NCBI RefSeq assembly: GCF_019710575.1
Contig: NZ_JAHWFK010000035.1
Location: 1 to 64,000, forward strand
Source of the DNA: Paractinoplanes polyasparticus
GTDB lineage: Bacteria > Actinomycetota > Actinomycetes > Mycobacteriales > Micromonosporaceae
Direction of reading: 5' to 3'
DNA length: 64,000 bases
Part shown: positions 28,795 to 36,517 of the stretch, piece by piece
How the letters are laid out: every line of letters starts with the position of its first letter
Position numbering within the stretch: the stretch's first letter is position 1
Program-made: the position numbers and the translations under genes
The notes under the pieces: generated by a model
What the model was told of the DNA's origin: nothing
Database searches by the model: none
The model's input: the letters and a program-made list of their open reading frames with translations, nothing else

Positions 28795-29682
28795 ATGTAC
28801 CCCTCCCTCAGACCTCCCCGGCAGGTCAAGATCGGTGATGCCGCTGCGTTCGCCGGGATCACCCCACGCGCCATCCGCCACTACCACGAGATCGGTCTGC
28901 TGCCGGAGCCCGAGCGCGGCGGGGACGGCCGCCGCCGCTACGGCTATGACGACATGACCCGCCTCCTGTGGATCCGCAAGATGGCTGATGCCGGTATCAG
29001 CCTGGACGACATGCGGGCCGCCTTCGGCGAGGACCGGGACGAAGCTGGAGACGAAGCCCTGGACCAAGCCCCGGACATCGAGTCGGTCCTGAGCAGGCTG
29101 GAGGAAACCTTGGCCGTGCAGGAGGCCGCCATCAAACGTCGGCGCGCCGCTGTCCAGCGCCTGCAGGCGGTGGGCAGCCCGCTGGGGCTGCTCTCCGAAC
29201 TGGTCACGGACCGGCTCAGCCACCTGCCCCCGGGCGCGTTGCGCCCCTCCGATCTGGACGCCCTGCTGGTCACGGAACGGATCTTCGGGCCGCTGGGCGC
29301 CGCCATCCAGGCCGGCACGTTCATCGTGCTGGCCACCCACCCCGACCTGCGGGCCGAGGAGGACCGTCTCGAGGCGGCCGAGGCCGCCCTCGACGACGGC
29401 GTCGAACCCGACGACCCGCGCGTCGAAGAGCTCGCCGTACAGCGATGCGCTCACCAGATGGCCCTGAATCAGGCCATCGAGGCGGCTGGTCTCGACGCGG
29501 CCGAGGAGAGGATCTTCGAGATCTACGACGCCGGCCTGAGGGAGGAGGGCAGAGAGATGAGCGCCGCCACAGCGATCACCAAGATGCCTTACGATTTCTC
29601 GCCTGCCCGGATGCGCTGCGTGGAACTCGCCGGACGGCTCTTCGGCGAGGCCCTTGCCGACGCCCACTCCGCGGGCAGCTGA
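28795..29682 (+). CDS. MerR-family transcriptional regulator
   Basis: A 295-residue regulator. The N-terminal winged helix (VKIGDAAAFAGITPRAIRHY, then HEIGLLPEPERG, RRRYGYDDMTRLLWIRKM) is followed by a coiled-coil near residues 95-125 (ESVLSRLEETLAVQEAAIKR) and a long C-terminal effector domain of about 160 residues. That domain is larger than in metal-sensing MerR proteins and lacks their cysteines, so an organic ligand or a protein partner is likely. The ATG is preceded by a weak AAAGG. No adjacent target gene is obvious. Confidence 0.88.
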   Translation: MYPSLRPPRQVKIGDAAAFAGITPRAIRHYHEIGLLPEPERGGDGRRRYGYDDMTRLLWIRKMADAGISLDDMRAAFGEDRDEAGDEALDQAPDIESVLSRLEETLAVQEAAIKRRRAAVQRLQAVGSPLGLLSELVTDRLSHLPPGALRPSDLDALLVTERIFGPLGAAIQAGTFIVLATHPDLRAEEDRLEAAEAALDDGVEPDDPRVEELAVQRCAHQMALNQAIEAAGLDAAEERIFEIYDAGLREEGREMSAATAITKMPYDFSPARMRCVELAGRLFGEALADAHSAGS

Positions 29683-29739
29683 TCGCTTGTGCCTGAGCGC
29701 CGGGCGGCACATTTGCAAATGGGCCTACTCGCAGGTGCT

Positions 29740-30606
29740 TCATCGTTTCGCGCCGGTCGGGACCTCAACTTGTTCGGTGGCGAGCGGCCGCCTCTTCGTG
29801 AGCAGGACCAGCAACACCGCTGCGGCCACGACAGCCAGGAACGGCCAGGCGCCTGCGGCCGAGACCGTGGAGCTCAGCCGGCGTTGCACCTCGGCGGCCG
29901 CGTTGATCACCGGGTCGGTGCCGGCCAGGCGCAGGTTGCCGGCCAGGCGCAGCTCGTACCAGCCGTAGTAGGCCACGTAGAGGCCGCTGACCACGAGCAC
30001 GGCTCCACCGAGGCGCGGCACCACGGTGATCAGCCGGCGCATCCGGCCGATCACCGACACGCGCACGAGGGCCACGGCCACGGCGGTCGCGCTGACGACC
30101 AGGGCCATTCCCCCGGCGTACGCGAGGAAGAGCGCGACCCCCGAGCCGATCGACCCGGCCCGCAGGCTCGACACCACGAGGGCGAGGAACGGGCCGACCG
30201 CGCAGCCGAGCGACGCCACGGCGTAGGCCATCCCGAAGAGCACCGTCGAACCGGTGGACCCGGTCAGAACAGGCGCCCGTACGGTCGGAGACGGCAGCGA
30301 CCGCCCGGCGAGGAGCCAGACACCCAGCGCGGCCAGTCCCACCCCGAGCACGACGGTCAGCCAGGGCAGACGGGGCTGCAACGCGCCGGCTATCGGGGTG
30401 AGCACGAGTCCGAATGCACCGAAGACCAGGGCGTACCCGAAAGCCAGGAGCACACCGGCCCGGAGCGCGCGCCGGACGGCGGCGCCCGTGCGGCCCGGTT
30501 CCGCCGCGACCAGCACCGACAGGTAGGCCGGGAGCAGGGCGAAGCCGCACGGGTTGACCGCGCCGAGCATGCCGGCGGTCAGCGCCAGCAGCAGCTCGCC
30601 ACCCAC
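29740..30606 (-). CDS. CcdA/DsbD-type thiol-disulfide membrane protein
   Basis: A 288-residue protein with six to seven helices. Redox cysteines are C20 in AVNPCGFALLPAY in helix 1 and the cysteine of VASLGCAVGPFLAL in helix 4, the pair used by CcdA to pass electrons across the membrane. The C-terminus adds a periplasmic or linker segment and a last helix. It starts with GTG one base after the thioredoxin-like gene's stop and is the last gene of the redox operon. It would reduce that lipoprotein from the cytosolic thioredoxin pool. Confidence 0.88.
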   Translation of the reverse strand: MGGELLLALTAGMLGAVNPCGFALLPAYLSVLVAAEPGRTGAAVRRALRAGVLLAFGYALVFGAFGLVLTPIAGALQPRLPWLTVVLGVGLAALGVWLLAGRSLPSPTVRAPVLTGSTGSTVLFGMAYAVASLGCAVGPFLALVVSSLRAGSIGSGVALFLAYAGGMALVVSATAVAVALVRVSVIGRMRRLITVVPRLGGAVLVVSGLYVAYYGWYELRLAGNLRLAGTDPVINAAAEVQRRLSSTVSAAGAWPFLAVVAAAVLLVLLTKRRPLATEQVEVPTGAKR

Positions 30607-30607
30607 G

Positions 30608-31180
30608 TCAGGCGACCAGCGACTTCACCTGCGAGGTGAGCTGCAGGTCGTCGAGGTAGCCCGTGGTCACGACCGTGCCGGCGCGGTCCAGAACGACGTA
30701 CAGGCTCTGCTCGGTGATCTTGAATTTCTTCCAGATCCGGCCGGCCTGGTCGTCGAGGTGCGTCACGTTGCCGACCTCGAGATCCTTGACGAACTGGTGC
30801 ATGTCCCGGTTGCCGCCCATGCCGGCGATGCCCAGGAAGTTGAGCCGGCTGCCGAACTCGTCCTGCAGGTCGCGGACGCTCTGCGCCTCACTGGCGCAGG
30901 TGGCGCACCAGGGAGCCCAGAACCACAGGATGGTGGGCTTGCCGGCCAGGGTCGTGGCGTCGAAGGGCTTGCCGTCCAGCGTCTTGCCGCTGAACTTCAG
31001 CGTGGCGGGGACGGTGACGGGCGGCGCCTGCGTAGCGCCGGACGAAGCAGAGACGGATGGAGCGGGCGCGGCCGCGGTCGAGGGAGGCGGCTCGACGAAG
31101 GCCGCCTCCTCCGGTTCACTGCCGCAGGCGGCGGTGAGCAGCACACCCGCCGTCGCGGCCAGCAGCGCCCGCCGCCTCAC
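30608..31180 (-). CDS. TlpA-like thioredoxin-fold lipoprotein
   Basis: A 190-residue protein with a lipoprotein signal peptide ending LLTAAC19, a low-complexity Pro/Ala/Ser spacer to about 55, and a redoxin domain with the active site W91-C92-A-T-C95 in FWAPWCATCASE. It would act on the outer face of the membrane as a thiol reductase, fed by the CcdA-type protein of the next gene. The GTG start overlaps the preceding NuoF-like gene's stop as GTGA, so the operon is translationally coupled. Confidence 0.9.
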   Translation of the reverse strand: MRRRALLAATAGVLLTAACGSEPEEAAFVEPPPSTAAAPAPSVSASSGATQAPPVTVPATLKFSGKTLDGKPFDATTLAGKPTILWFWAPWCATCASEAQSVRDLQDEFGSRLNFLGIAGMGGNRDMHQFVKDLEVGNVTHLDDQAGRIWKKFKITEQSLYVVLDRAGTVVTTGYLDDLQLTSQVKSLVA

Positions 31181-32649
31181 TTGGTGACCTCTTCGGTCAG
31201 TCGCAGGGCCAGCGCCGGGCAGACGTTGACGGCCTTGCGGGCGCCGTTCTCGAGCCACGGCGGCAGCGGCGTCTGCGGGAACGCCGGGAAGCCGTTCGCG
31301 TCGAGCCGGATGATTTCGGGGGCGACCGCCGAGCACAGGCCGTGCCCGTCGCAGCGCGACCAGTCGACCGCGAGCCGCCGCGCGCCCTGTTCGGCCGTGT
31401 ACGGCAGCGGGAGGATGCCCTTGACGCTCTTGCCGCAGCCCTCGCCGTTGGTGTGGGCCTCGACCTCCCGGGCGAAGACCTCGAGCGCCGACAGGGCGAA
31501 CCGGGCCGTGCCGTCGGGGTGGCTGCACGCGCCACGGCCCTTGACCACACCGGCCGCCTGGCGCACGTTCTCGACCGCGTTGCCGCCGAGCGAGACCAGG
31601 GTGACCGCCCGGGCCAGGTCGGGCAGGCCGAGCCGGCACGGGCCGCACTGGCCGGCCGACTCGCCCGCCAGGTACTGCACGACCTGGGAGACCTCGCCCA
31701 GCGCGCAGGTCTTCGAGCCGATCGGGATCAGCATGCCGGCGCCGAGCGTGCCGCCGACCGCGGCGAAGCCCTTGCGCGAGATGGTGACGGTCTGCGCGGC
31801 CTCAGCGGTGATCCACTTGCCGTGGTAGCCGCCGACCAGCAGGCCGGGGCCGATGTCGGCGCCGCACATGTTCAGCACATCCATGAGCGGGGTGCCGGTC
31901 GGCGCCTCGACCACGGCCGGGTTGCTGGCCGAGCCGCCCACGGTCAGCATGACCGTGCCCGGCTCCTCGGGGATGCCGACCGCGTTGTACTCCCACGGGC
32001 CGAGCCGGGCCGCGATCGCCAGCTGCGAGTACGTCTCGGCGTTGGAGAGCAGGGTGGGCAGCCCCATCACGCCGTTGTCGCTGGAACGCACCTTGCGGCC
32101 GGGCGGGATGTGCGCCTCGCCGTTGATGCCCCGGACCAGGGCACCGCCCTCGCCGCTGATGAACCGGTGGGGCACGGTGACGATCCGGGTCGGGCACGGC
32201 ATGCGCCGCTCGGCCAGGGCCGCGGTGATCGAGCTCTGACCGATGCCGTCGTCGGCGATGCCGATGACGATCTCCTCGGCGTCGAGCGCGGCCGCGGCCA
32301 GCGCGGCGCCGTCGAGGATCAGGTGGGGGGCCCGGGTGAGCACCGCCTTGTCCTTCCAGGACGGGGGCTCACCCTCGGTCGCGTTGACCACGATGACCGG
32401 CGGGAGCTCCTGCCGGCGACACGAGTCGAGCACGGCGCGCACCTTGCGGGCGAACGGGAAGCCCGCGCCGCCGCGGCCGCGCAGTTCGATGCGGTCGGCC
32501 AGGCCGATCAGCTCGCCGGAGGACAGGGCCGCGAAGCCGCCGTGCACCTCCTGGTGGGCGATCAGGTCGAGACGGCCGTACTCGTCGAAGCCCGCCGTGA
32601 TCCGCGGAGTGCCGATCGAGGTGACCGGGGGAACCTGCGACGCGCTCAA
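31177..32649 (-). CDS. NuoF-like NAD(P)H flavoprotein fused to a ferredoxin domain
   Basis: A 490-residue protein. The FMN/NADH region has GRGGAGFPFARKV (about 58-70) and VVNATEGEPPSWKDK. The N3 cluster site reads GESAGQCGPCRLG: C335 and C338 are present, with a distal Cys in GRGACSHPDG. The first ligand of the canonical ESCGxCxPC motif is Ala here, so three of four cysteines remain. A C-terminal ferredoxin domain follows (DWSRCDGHGLC, then NVCPAL), the single 3Fe-4S or 4Fe-4S actinobacterial type. It is not part of a nuo operon. Electrons from NAD(P)H probably pass through the ferredoxin to the heme protein encoded just upstream. Confidence 0.88.
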   Translation of the reverse strand: MSASQVPPVTSIGTPRITAGFDEYGRLDLIAHQEVHGGFAALSSGELIGLADRIELRGRGGAGFPFARKVRAVLDSCRRQELPPVIVVNATEGEPPSWKDKAVLTRAPHLILDGAALAAAALDAEEIVIGIADDGIGQSSITAALAERRMPCPTRIVTVPHRFISGEGGALVRGINGEAHIPPGRKVRSSDNGVMGLPTLLSNAETYSQLAIAARLGPWEYNAVGIPEEPGTVMLTVGGSASNPAVVEAPTGTPLMDVLNMCGADIGPGLLVGGYHGKWITAEAAQTVTISRKGFAAVGGTLGAGMLIPIGSKTCALGEVSQVVQYLAGESAGQCGPCRLGLPDLARAVTLVSLGGNAVENVRQAAGVVKGRGACSHPDGTARFALSALEVFAREVEAHTNGEGCGKSVKGILPLPYTAEQGARRLAVDWSRCDGHGLCSAVAPEIIRLDANGFPAFPQTPLPPWLENGARKAVNVCPALALRLTEEVTK

Positions 32650-34451
32650 TTCGCTTCCCCTCGCAGCTGCGACCAGTAACCGTCCTCGGTCGCGTCGTCG
32701 TCCCGCCCGCGTCCACCGCGGCGGCCCGCCCGGCCGGCGTCGACGCGGGAGGGCTCGTCCCGGCCGCGCCGGCGCGGGGCCATGTCGACCAGGGTCGGCG
32801 AATCGTCGGCCTCGACGTAACCGTCGCCGTCGACGAATCCGGCCCGGCTGTGCCGTCCCGAGTCGTCACCCCGGCGGCCGGGCGGGGCGACCTCGTAGTC
32901 GTCGGAGTAGCGGGCGTCGGCGTACCGGCCGCCGCGCTGGCGGGGCACCTCGTCGTACTCGTCACGGCCGCTGCGGGGCGGCTCCTCGGAGAGCGGCATG
33001 TCGCCCCGGCGGCGCGAGCGCGGCGCGGGTTCCTCCTCCTCGGCGTAGCGGCGGCGGCGCGGGGCCGGCTCCTCGTAGTCGTCACGGCGCATCCGGGTTC
33101 CGGTGTTCTCGAGCTCGTCGCGACGCATCCGGGTGCCGGTCTCGTCGGGGCCGGGGCGGCGCATGCGCGTGCCGGTGTCGTCCACGCGCATGCGCGTGCC
33201 GGTGTCGTCGAGGCGCATGCGCGTACCCGTCTCGTCGGGACCGGGGCGGCGCATCCGGGCGCCGGTGTCCTCCAGCTCGGGGCGGCGCAGGCGGGCGCCG
33301 GTGTCCTCCAGCTCGGGGCGGCGCAGGCGGGCGCCGGTGTCTTCCAGCTCGAGGCGGCGCATGCGGGCGCTCGTGTCCTCGCCCGGGTAGCGGCGGCCGC
33401 GCGGCTCGTCGTACTCGATCTCTTCCTCGACCCGGCGGCCGCGGCGCGGACGGTCCTCGTCGTACTGCGGCATCATGCCGGTGGGCTCGTCGTACATCTC
33501 GTCGGCGCGGGCTCGGCGCTGGCGGGGCGCGACCAGGTCCTCGTCCATCGGCGGCGGGGCCAGGGGCGGGGCCGTGACCGGGTTGACGGCCGGGCGGAAG
33601 CTGTCGACGACGGCGACCGGGCCGAGCGTCTGGGGCTCGACCGGGGCCGGCCGGTCGCGGCGGCTCGGGCGCTTCAACGCCGGCGAGGTGGTGGGCACCA
33701 GCGAGCCGACCGGCTTCAGGCCACCCGACGCGGCGGTCGAGGAGAAGTCCTTGCGGCGGTTGAGCGAGACCGACAGGCGCACGGCCAGACCGACGAGCAC
33801 ACCGAGCACGCAGACGATGTAGCTGACGACGACCCAGGTCGCGGCGGGCCGGCCGGCGCTGAGGCCGTGCATCAGGGCGATCGGCCAGATCAGGTACGAG
33901 ATGGCGTGGATGCCACGCCACATCCAGGGGCTGCCGCGGCCGACGAACCGGGAGCGCGCGATGCCGGTCCACATGACCAGCACCATGACCCAGCCCGAGA
34001 TCGTGCCGAAGCCGACCCACACCTTGTTCTGGCCCTCGTGGAGGAACGGGATGAACACGTCGATGACCGAGGCGTGCTTCTCGACGACCTTCATCCAGAC
34101 GTGCAGGAACAGGGCGGTCACGGCGATCACACCGGTGGTGCGGTGCGCCGACTGCAGGAGCACCCGCTGCCGGATCGAGAGGACCAGCCGGTCGGTGGAG
34201 ATCAGGCCGATCATGATCGTGGTGGAGAGCGACACGAGCGTGATCACGCCCATGTAGTACTCGGCGTAATAGAAAACGTAGACGTAGCCGACCCGGCCCG
34301 GCCTGGTCAGCATCGCGACCGCCCAGAGGGCCGCGATCACGCTCACGGCAAGAACCGCCACTGCGCCCCGGGAGGGCGCGCCTTTCCCGGTAGCTCCGAC
34401 ATCGACGGCCACACGATTGGCGGATCGCTCGTTGTTCTTCGTCCTGGCCAT
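32646..34451 (-). CDS. Di-heme ferric-reductase-like membrane protein with charged repeat tail
   Basis: A 601-residue protein. Residues about 30-235 form six helices. Two histidine pairs suit a bis-heme b core: H-x13-H (AHRTTGVIAVTALFLH) and H-x12-H (IHAISYLIWPIALMH), as in ferric-reductase/NOX-type domains, but with no FNR-like flavin domain. From about 240 to the end is a long, highly charged and probably disordered cytosolic tail. It includes tandem units built on DTGARLRRPELE and DTGTRMR. ATG 34451 follows GAGGAG. It overlaps the NuoF-like gene by four bases; that protein likely supplies the missing NAD(P)H dehydrogenase function. Confidence 0.85.
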   Translation of the reverse strand: MARTKNNERSANRVAVDVGATGKGAPSRGAVAVLAVSVIAALWAVAMLTRPGRVGYVYVFYYAEYYMGVITLVSLSTTIMIGLISTDRLVLSIRQRVLLQSAHRTTGVIAVTALFLHVWMKVVEKHASVIDVFIPFLHEGQNKVWVGFGTISGWVMVLVMWTGIARSRFVGRGSPWMWRGIHAISYLIWPIALMHGLSAGRPAATWVVVSYIVCVLGVLVGLAVRLSVSLNRRKDFSSTAASGGLKPVGSLVPTTSPALKRPSRRDRPAPVEPQTLGPVAVVDSFRPAVNPVTAPPLAPPPMDEDLVAPRQRRARADEMYDEPTGMMPQYDEDRPRRGRRVEEEIEYDEPRGRRYPGEDTSARMRRLELEDTGARLRRPELEDTGARLRRPELEDTGARMRRPGPDETGTRMRLDDTGTRMRVDDTGTRMRRPGPDETGTRMRRDELENTGTRMRRDDYEEPAPRRRRYAEEEEPAPRSRRRGDMPLSEEPPRSGRDEYDEVPRQRGGRYADARYSDDYEVAPPGRRGDDSGRHSRAGFVDGDGYVEADDSPTLVDMAPRRRGRDEPSRVDAGRAGRRGGRGRDDDATEDGYWSQLRGEAN

Positions 34452-34820
34452 TGACTCCTCGTTCTCCGCAGCGGTGACGTCCCGTGGGCGGTGGGACGCC
34501 GGCATCCGTGGGGAATGCCCCCTGCTTCAGGTTGTTGCCGGGCAGCGGTCGGCGTTCGGCCGGTCTCTGCCCATCCCCCAACTACGTGCCGCGAGCGGGA
34601 TCGGATGAACGCCGGGGTCGACTTTTGTCGGCTTCTTTCCAGCGGGACCCGTCAAACCGTCGCTGAGCTGGGAAGACACGTCAAAGAAACTATTGGCCGA
34701 GTGACAACCGGGCCGTCACCGCTCAGTGACTCATCGCACCCGGTGAACCTTTCGGCCCGCATCTGCGAACCATCTGCTGTGCAGGCGTATCGACTGCCGG
34801 GCGAGAAGGAGATGATCGGC
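34452..34820. other. Divergent intergenic region between the redox operon and a surface protein
   Basis: About 370 bases without a supported gene. It holds the promoters of both flanking transcription units. The part nearest 34451 is GC-rich with several short stems. The part around 34620-34700 is less GC-rich (ACTTTTGTCGG, GTCAAAGAAACTATTGG) and is the likelier promoter location for the plus-strand gene. No confident riboswitch was identified. Confidence 0.5.
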
Positions 34821-35666
34821 ATGCGACACCTGACCCGGGCGTCTACTCGGATGAGCACGGGCCGGATCAGCGCTGTCTTCGTCCTGGTCCTTGTGGTGAC
34901 GCTGGCGGCATGGGGGGCACCGGCGTCAGCCGACGTGCCCGGCTTCGAGGTGAAGGTCGGCCAGGCCCCGTCGACATTCACGATCGGCAAGGACGCCAAG
35001 ACCTACACCGCGGTCGCCTCCACCGACCGCGGCCGCCGCTGCCTCAAGGTGCGCTGGGCGCTGACCGTCGAGACCGAGGGCGTCAGCCTCGACCAGGTGC
35101 GGGTCACCCGGGTCGAGAACGGCCAGGCTTTCCCCGTACGGGCCGAAGTCCAGGACGAGGCGGCCACCGTGGTCGACGAGCGCCTCGACCCCGGCCAGCT
35201 GTGCCGCGACCGCACGGTCACCGCCCAGTGGAGCGTCGCCTTCACCGGCCCCGACAACGGCGAGGTGACCTTCCTGGCGCAGGCCTTCGACGGCGTCGGC
35301 CGGCTGCTCAGCTCGACCGGCTCCCAGGCCCAGGTGGTCAGCCCGGTCGCGGCCAGGCCGACCAAGAGCCCGACTCCCTCCCCCACTCCGGAAGAGACCG
35401 AGCCGGCCCCCGAGGAGCGGGAGGAGCAGGCTGCGGCCGACGAGCCGGCAGCGGAAGCGACCTCGGCCGGGGCAGCCGCGCTCAACCCGGCCTCGAGCAG
35501 CTCGAACGTGCTCGGCATCGGCCTGATCGTCGGCGCGCTGATGGTGTTCCTCGGCGTCGGCATGCTGCTGCGCCTGCGTACGCGTAATCGCCGTCAGGTG
35601 TTGCAAGCCGAGGCGCCCGCCATGCCCACCGGCTTCTACAACATGCCGGACCGGCGCCGCCGGTAG
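34821..35666 (+). CDS. Secreted, C-terminally anchored hypothetical protein
   Basis: A 281-residue protein. It has an N-terminal signal peptide (hydrophobic FVLVLVVTLAAWG, cleavage after APASA), an extracytoplasmic beta-rich domain of about 150 residues (SDRGRRCLKVRWALTVET-like strands), a Pro/Thr/Glu-rich spacer, a membrane helix near 235-258 (VLGIGLIVGALMVFLGVGML) and a short basic cytosolic tail. ATG 34821 has AAGGAG nine bases upstream; an ATG three codons earlier is possible. It is divergent from the redox operon and may be a cell-surface partner of it. No family is recognised. Confidence 0.75.
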   Translation: MRHLTRASTRMSTGRISAVFVLVLVVTLAAWGAPASADVPGFEVKVGQAPSTFTIGKDAKTYTAVASTDRGRRCLKVRWALTVETEGVSLDQVRVTRVENGQAFPVRAEVQDEAATVVDERLDPGQLCRDRTVTAQWSVAFTGPDNGEVTFLAQAFDGVGRLLSSTGSQAQVVSPVAARPTKSPTPSPTPEETEPAPEEREEQAAADEPAAEATSAGAAALNPASSSSNVLGIGLIVGALMVFLGVGMLLRLRTRNRRQVLQAEAPAMPTGFYNMPDRRRR

Positions 35667-35684
35667 CGCTGGCCGGCGCCGGCG

Positions 35685-36437
35685 TCAGTCCACCGAGCGC
35701 TCGACGCGGATGACCACGGCGGTGGCGTTGTCGGCGCCGCCGGCGGTCAGCGTGTCGTCGAGCAGGGTGTGTGCGGCCGCGGCGGGGTCGTCGGTGGCCA
35801 GGATGCGGGTCAGGCGCTCGTACGTGAGCTGGTCGGAGACGCCGTCGGTGCAGAGCAGGTAGACGTCGCCGGGCCGCAGAGTGACGTTGAGCAGGTCGGG
35901 CTCGGAGGCGTCGGGGTGGCCGACGTAGCGGGTCAGCCGGTAGCGGGCCGCCTTGGCCTCGTCCGAGTCGGCCGCGAACCAGCCGTGCAGCACGCCGAGC
36001 CAGTTGATCGTGTGGTCGACGGTCAGCAGGTCGAGCAGGCCGTCGCGCAGGCGGTAGACGCGGGAGTCGCCGAGGTGGACGATCCAGGCCGCCGGGTCGT
36101 CGCCGGCGGCCACGAAGGCGGTCAGCGTGCTGCCGGTCAGCTCGTCCAGGTTGCTGCCGGCCCGGCGTACGGCATCCTGGGCCTGCGAGACGGCGCCGCG
36201 CAGCGCGCCCGGCGAGTCGCCCACCAGCACCTCGCGCACGAAGACCTCGACCGCCGTGGCCCCGGCGACCGTGCTGCCCGGCCCCGAGCCGAGGCCGTCG
36301 GCCACCACCGCCAGCGGACCGCCCGGCTCCAGGTGCACGACGTCGTAGTTGTCCTGGTACCGCTCCCCCACGACGCTGCCGGCCGCCGCGGTGAGGCGAC
36401 GACCGGCAGTTGTCCAGGCGACCTTGCTGATGTCCAC
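35685..36437 (-). CDS. PP2C-family protein phosphatase
   Basis: A 250-residue protein phosphatase, second of its kind in the window. Motifs GERYQDNYDVV, AVVADGLGSGPGS, STLTAFVAAG, IVHLGDSRVYRLRDG, LLCTDGVSDQL and DNATAVVIRV are all present. The usual DGMGG reads DGLGSG, a variant also seen in phosphatases attached to type VI or vWA-containing systems. GTG 36437 has AAGGA just upstream. It is a single gene following the cellulase terminator and convergent with the surface-protein gene. Confidence 0.88.
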   Translation of the reverse strand: MDISKVAWTTAGRRLTAAAGSVVGERYQDNYDVVHLEPGGPLAVVADGLGSGPGSTVAGATAVEVFVREVLVGDSPGALRGAVSQAQDAVRRAGSNLDELTGSTLTAFVAAGDDPAAWIVHLGDSRVYRLRDGLLDLLTVDHTINWLGVLHGWFAADSDEAKAARYRLTRYVGHPDASEPDLLNVTLRPGDVYLLCTDGVSDQLTYERLTRILATDDPAAAAHTLLDDTLTAGGADNATAVVIRVERSVD

Positions 36438-36464
36438 CTGTCCTTTTTACCTGGTTTTATAACA

Positions 36465-36501
36465 CCGGGCCCCGCTCCTCGTGGGTTAGAGCGGGGCCCG
36501 G
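36465..36501 (-). terminator. Terminator after the cellulase gene
   Basis: A 13-base perfect stem (CCGGGCCCCGCTC / GAGCGGGGCCCGG) with an 11-base loop lies just after the cellulase stop codon. On the minus strand it is followed by TGTTATAAAACC, which may also hold the promoter of the phosphatase gene. Confidence 0.85.
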
Positions 36502-36517
36502 CGGTCCTAATTACCCG

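Noticed and set aside
33103..33390. A plus-strand open frame rich in RMRVPVSS repeats
   Set aside because: It is the mirror of the charged tandem repeat in the heme protein's tail on the minus strand.
34452..34580. S-box (SAM riboswitch)-like CCCGGCAAC and GGGGGCATTCCCC blocks on the minus strand
   Set aside because: Only two short blocks resemble the consensus; the K-turn and closing stems could not be assembled, and the downstream redox genes are not sulfur-assimilation genes.
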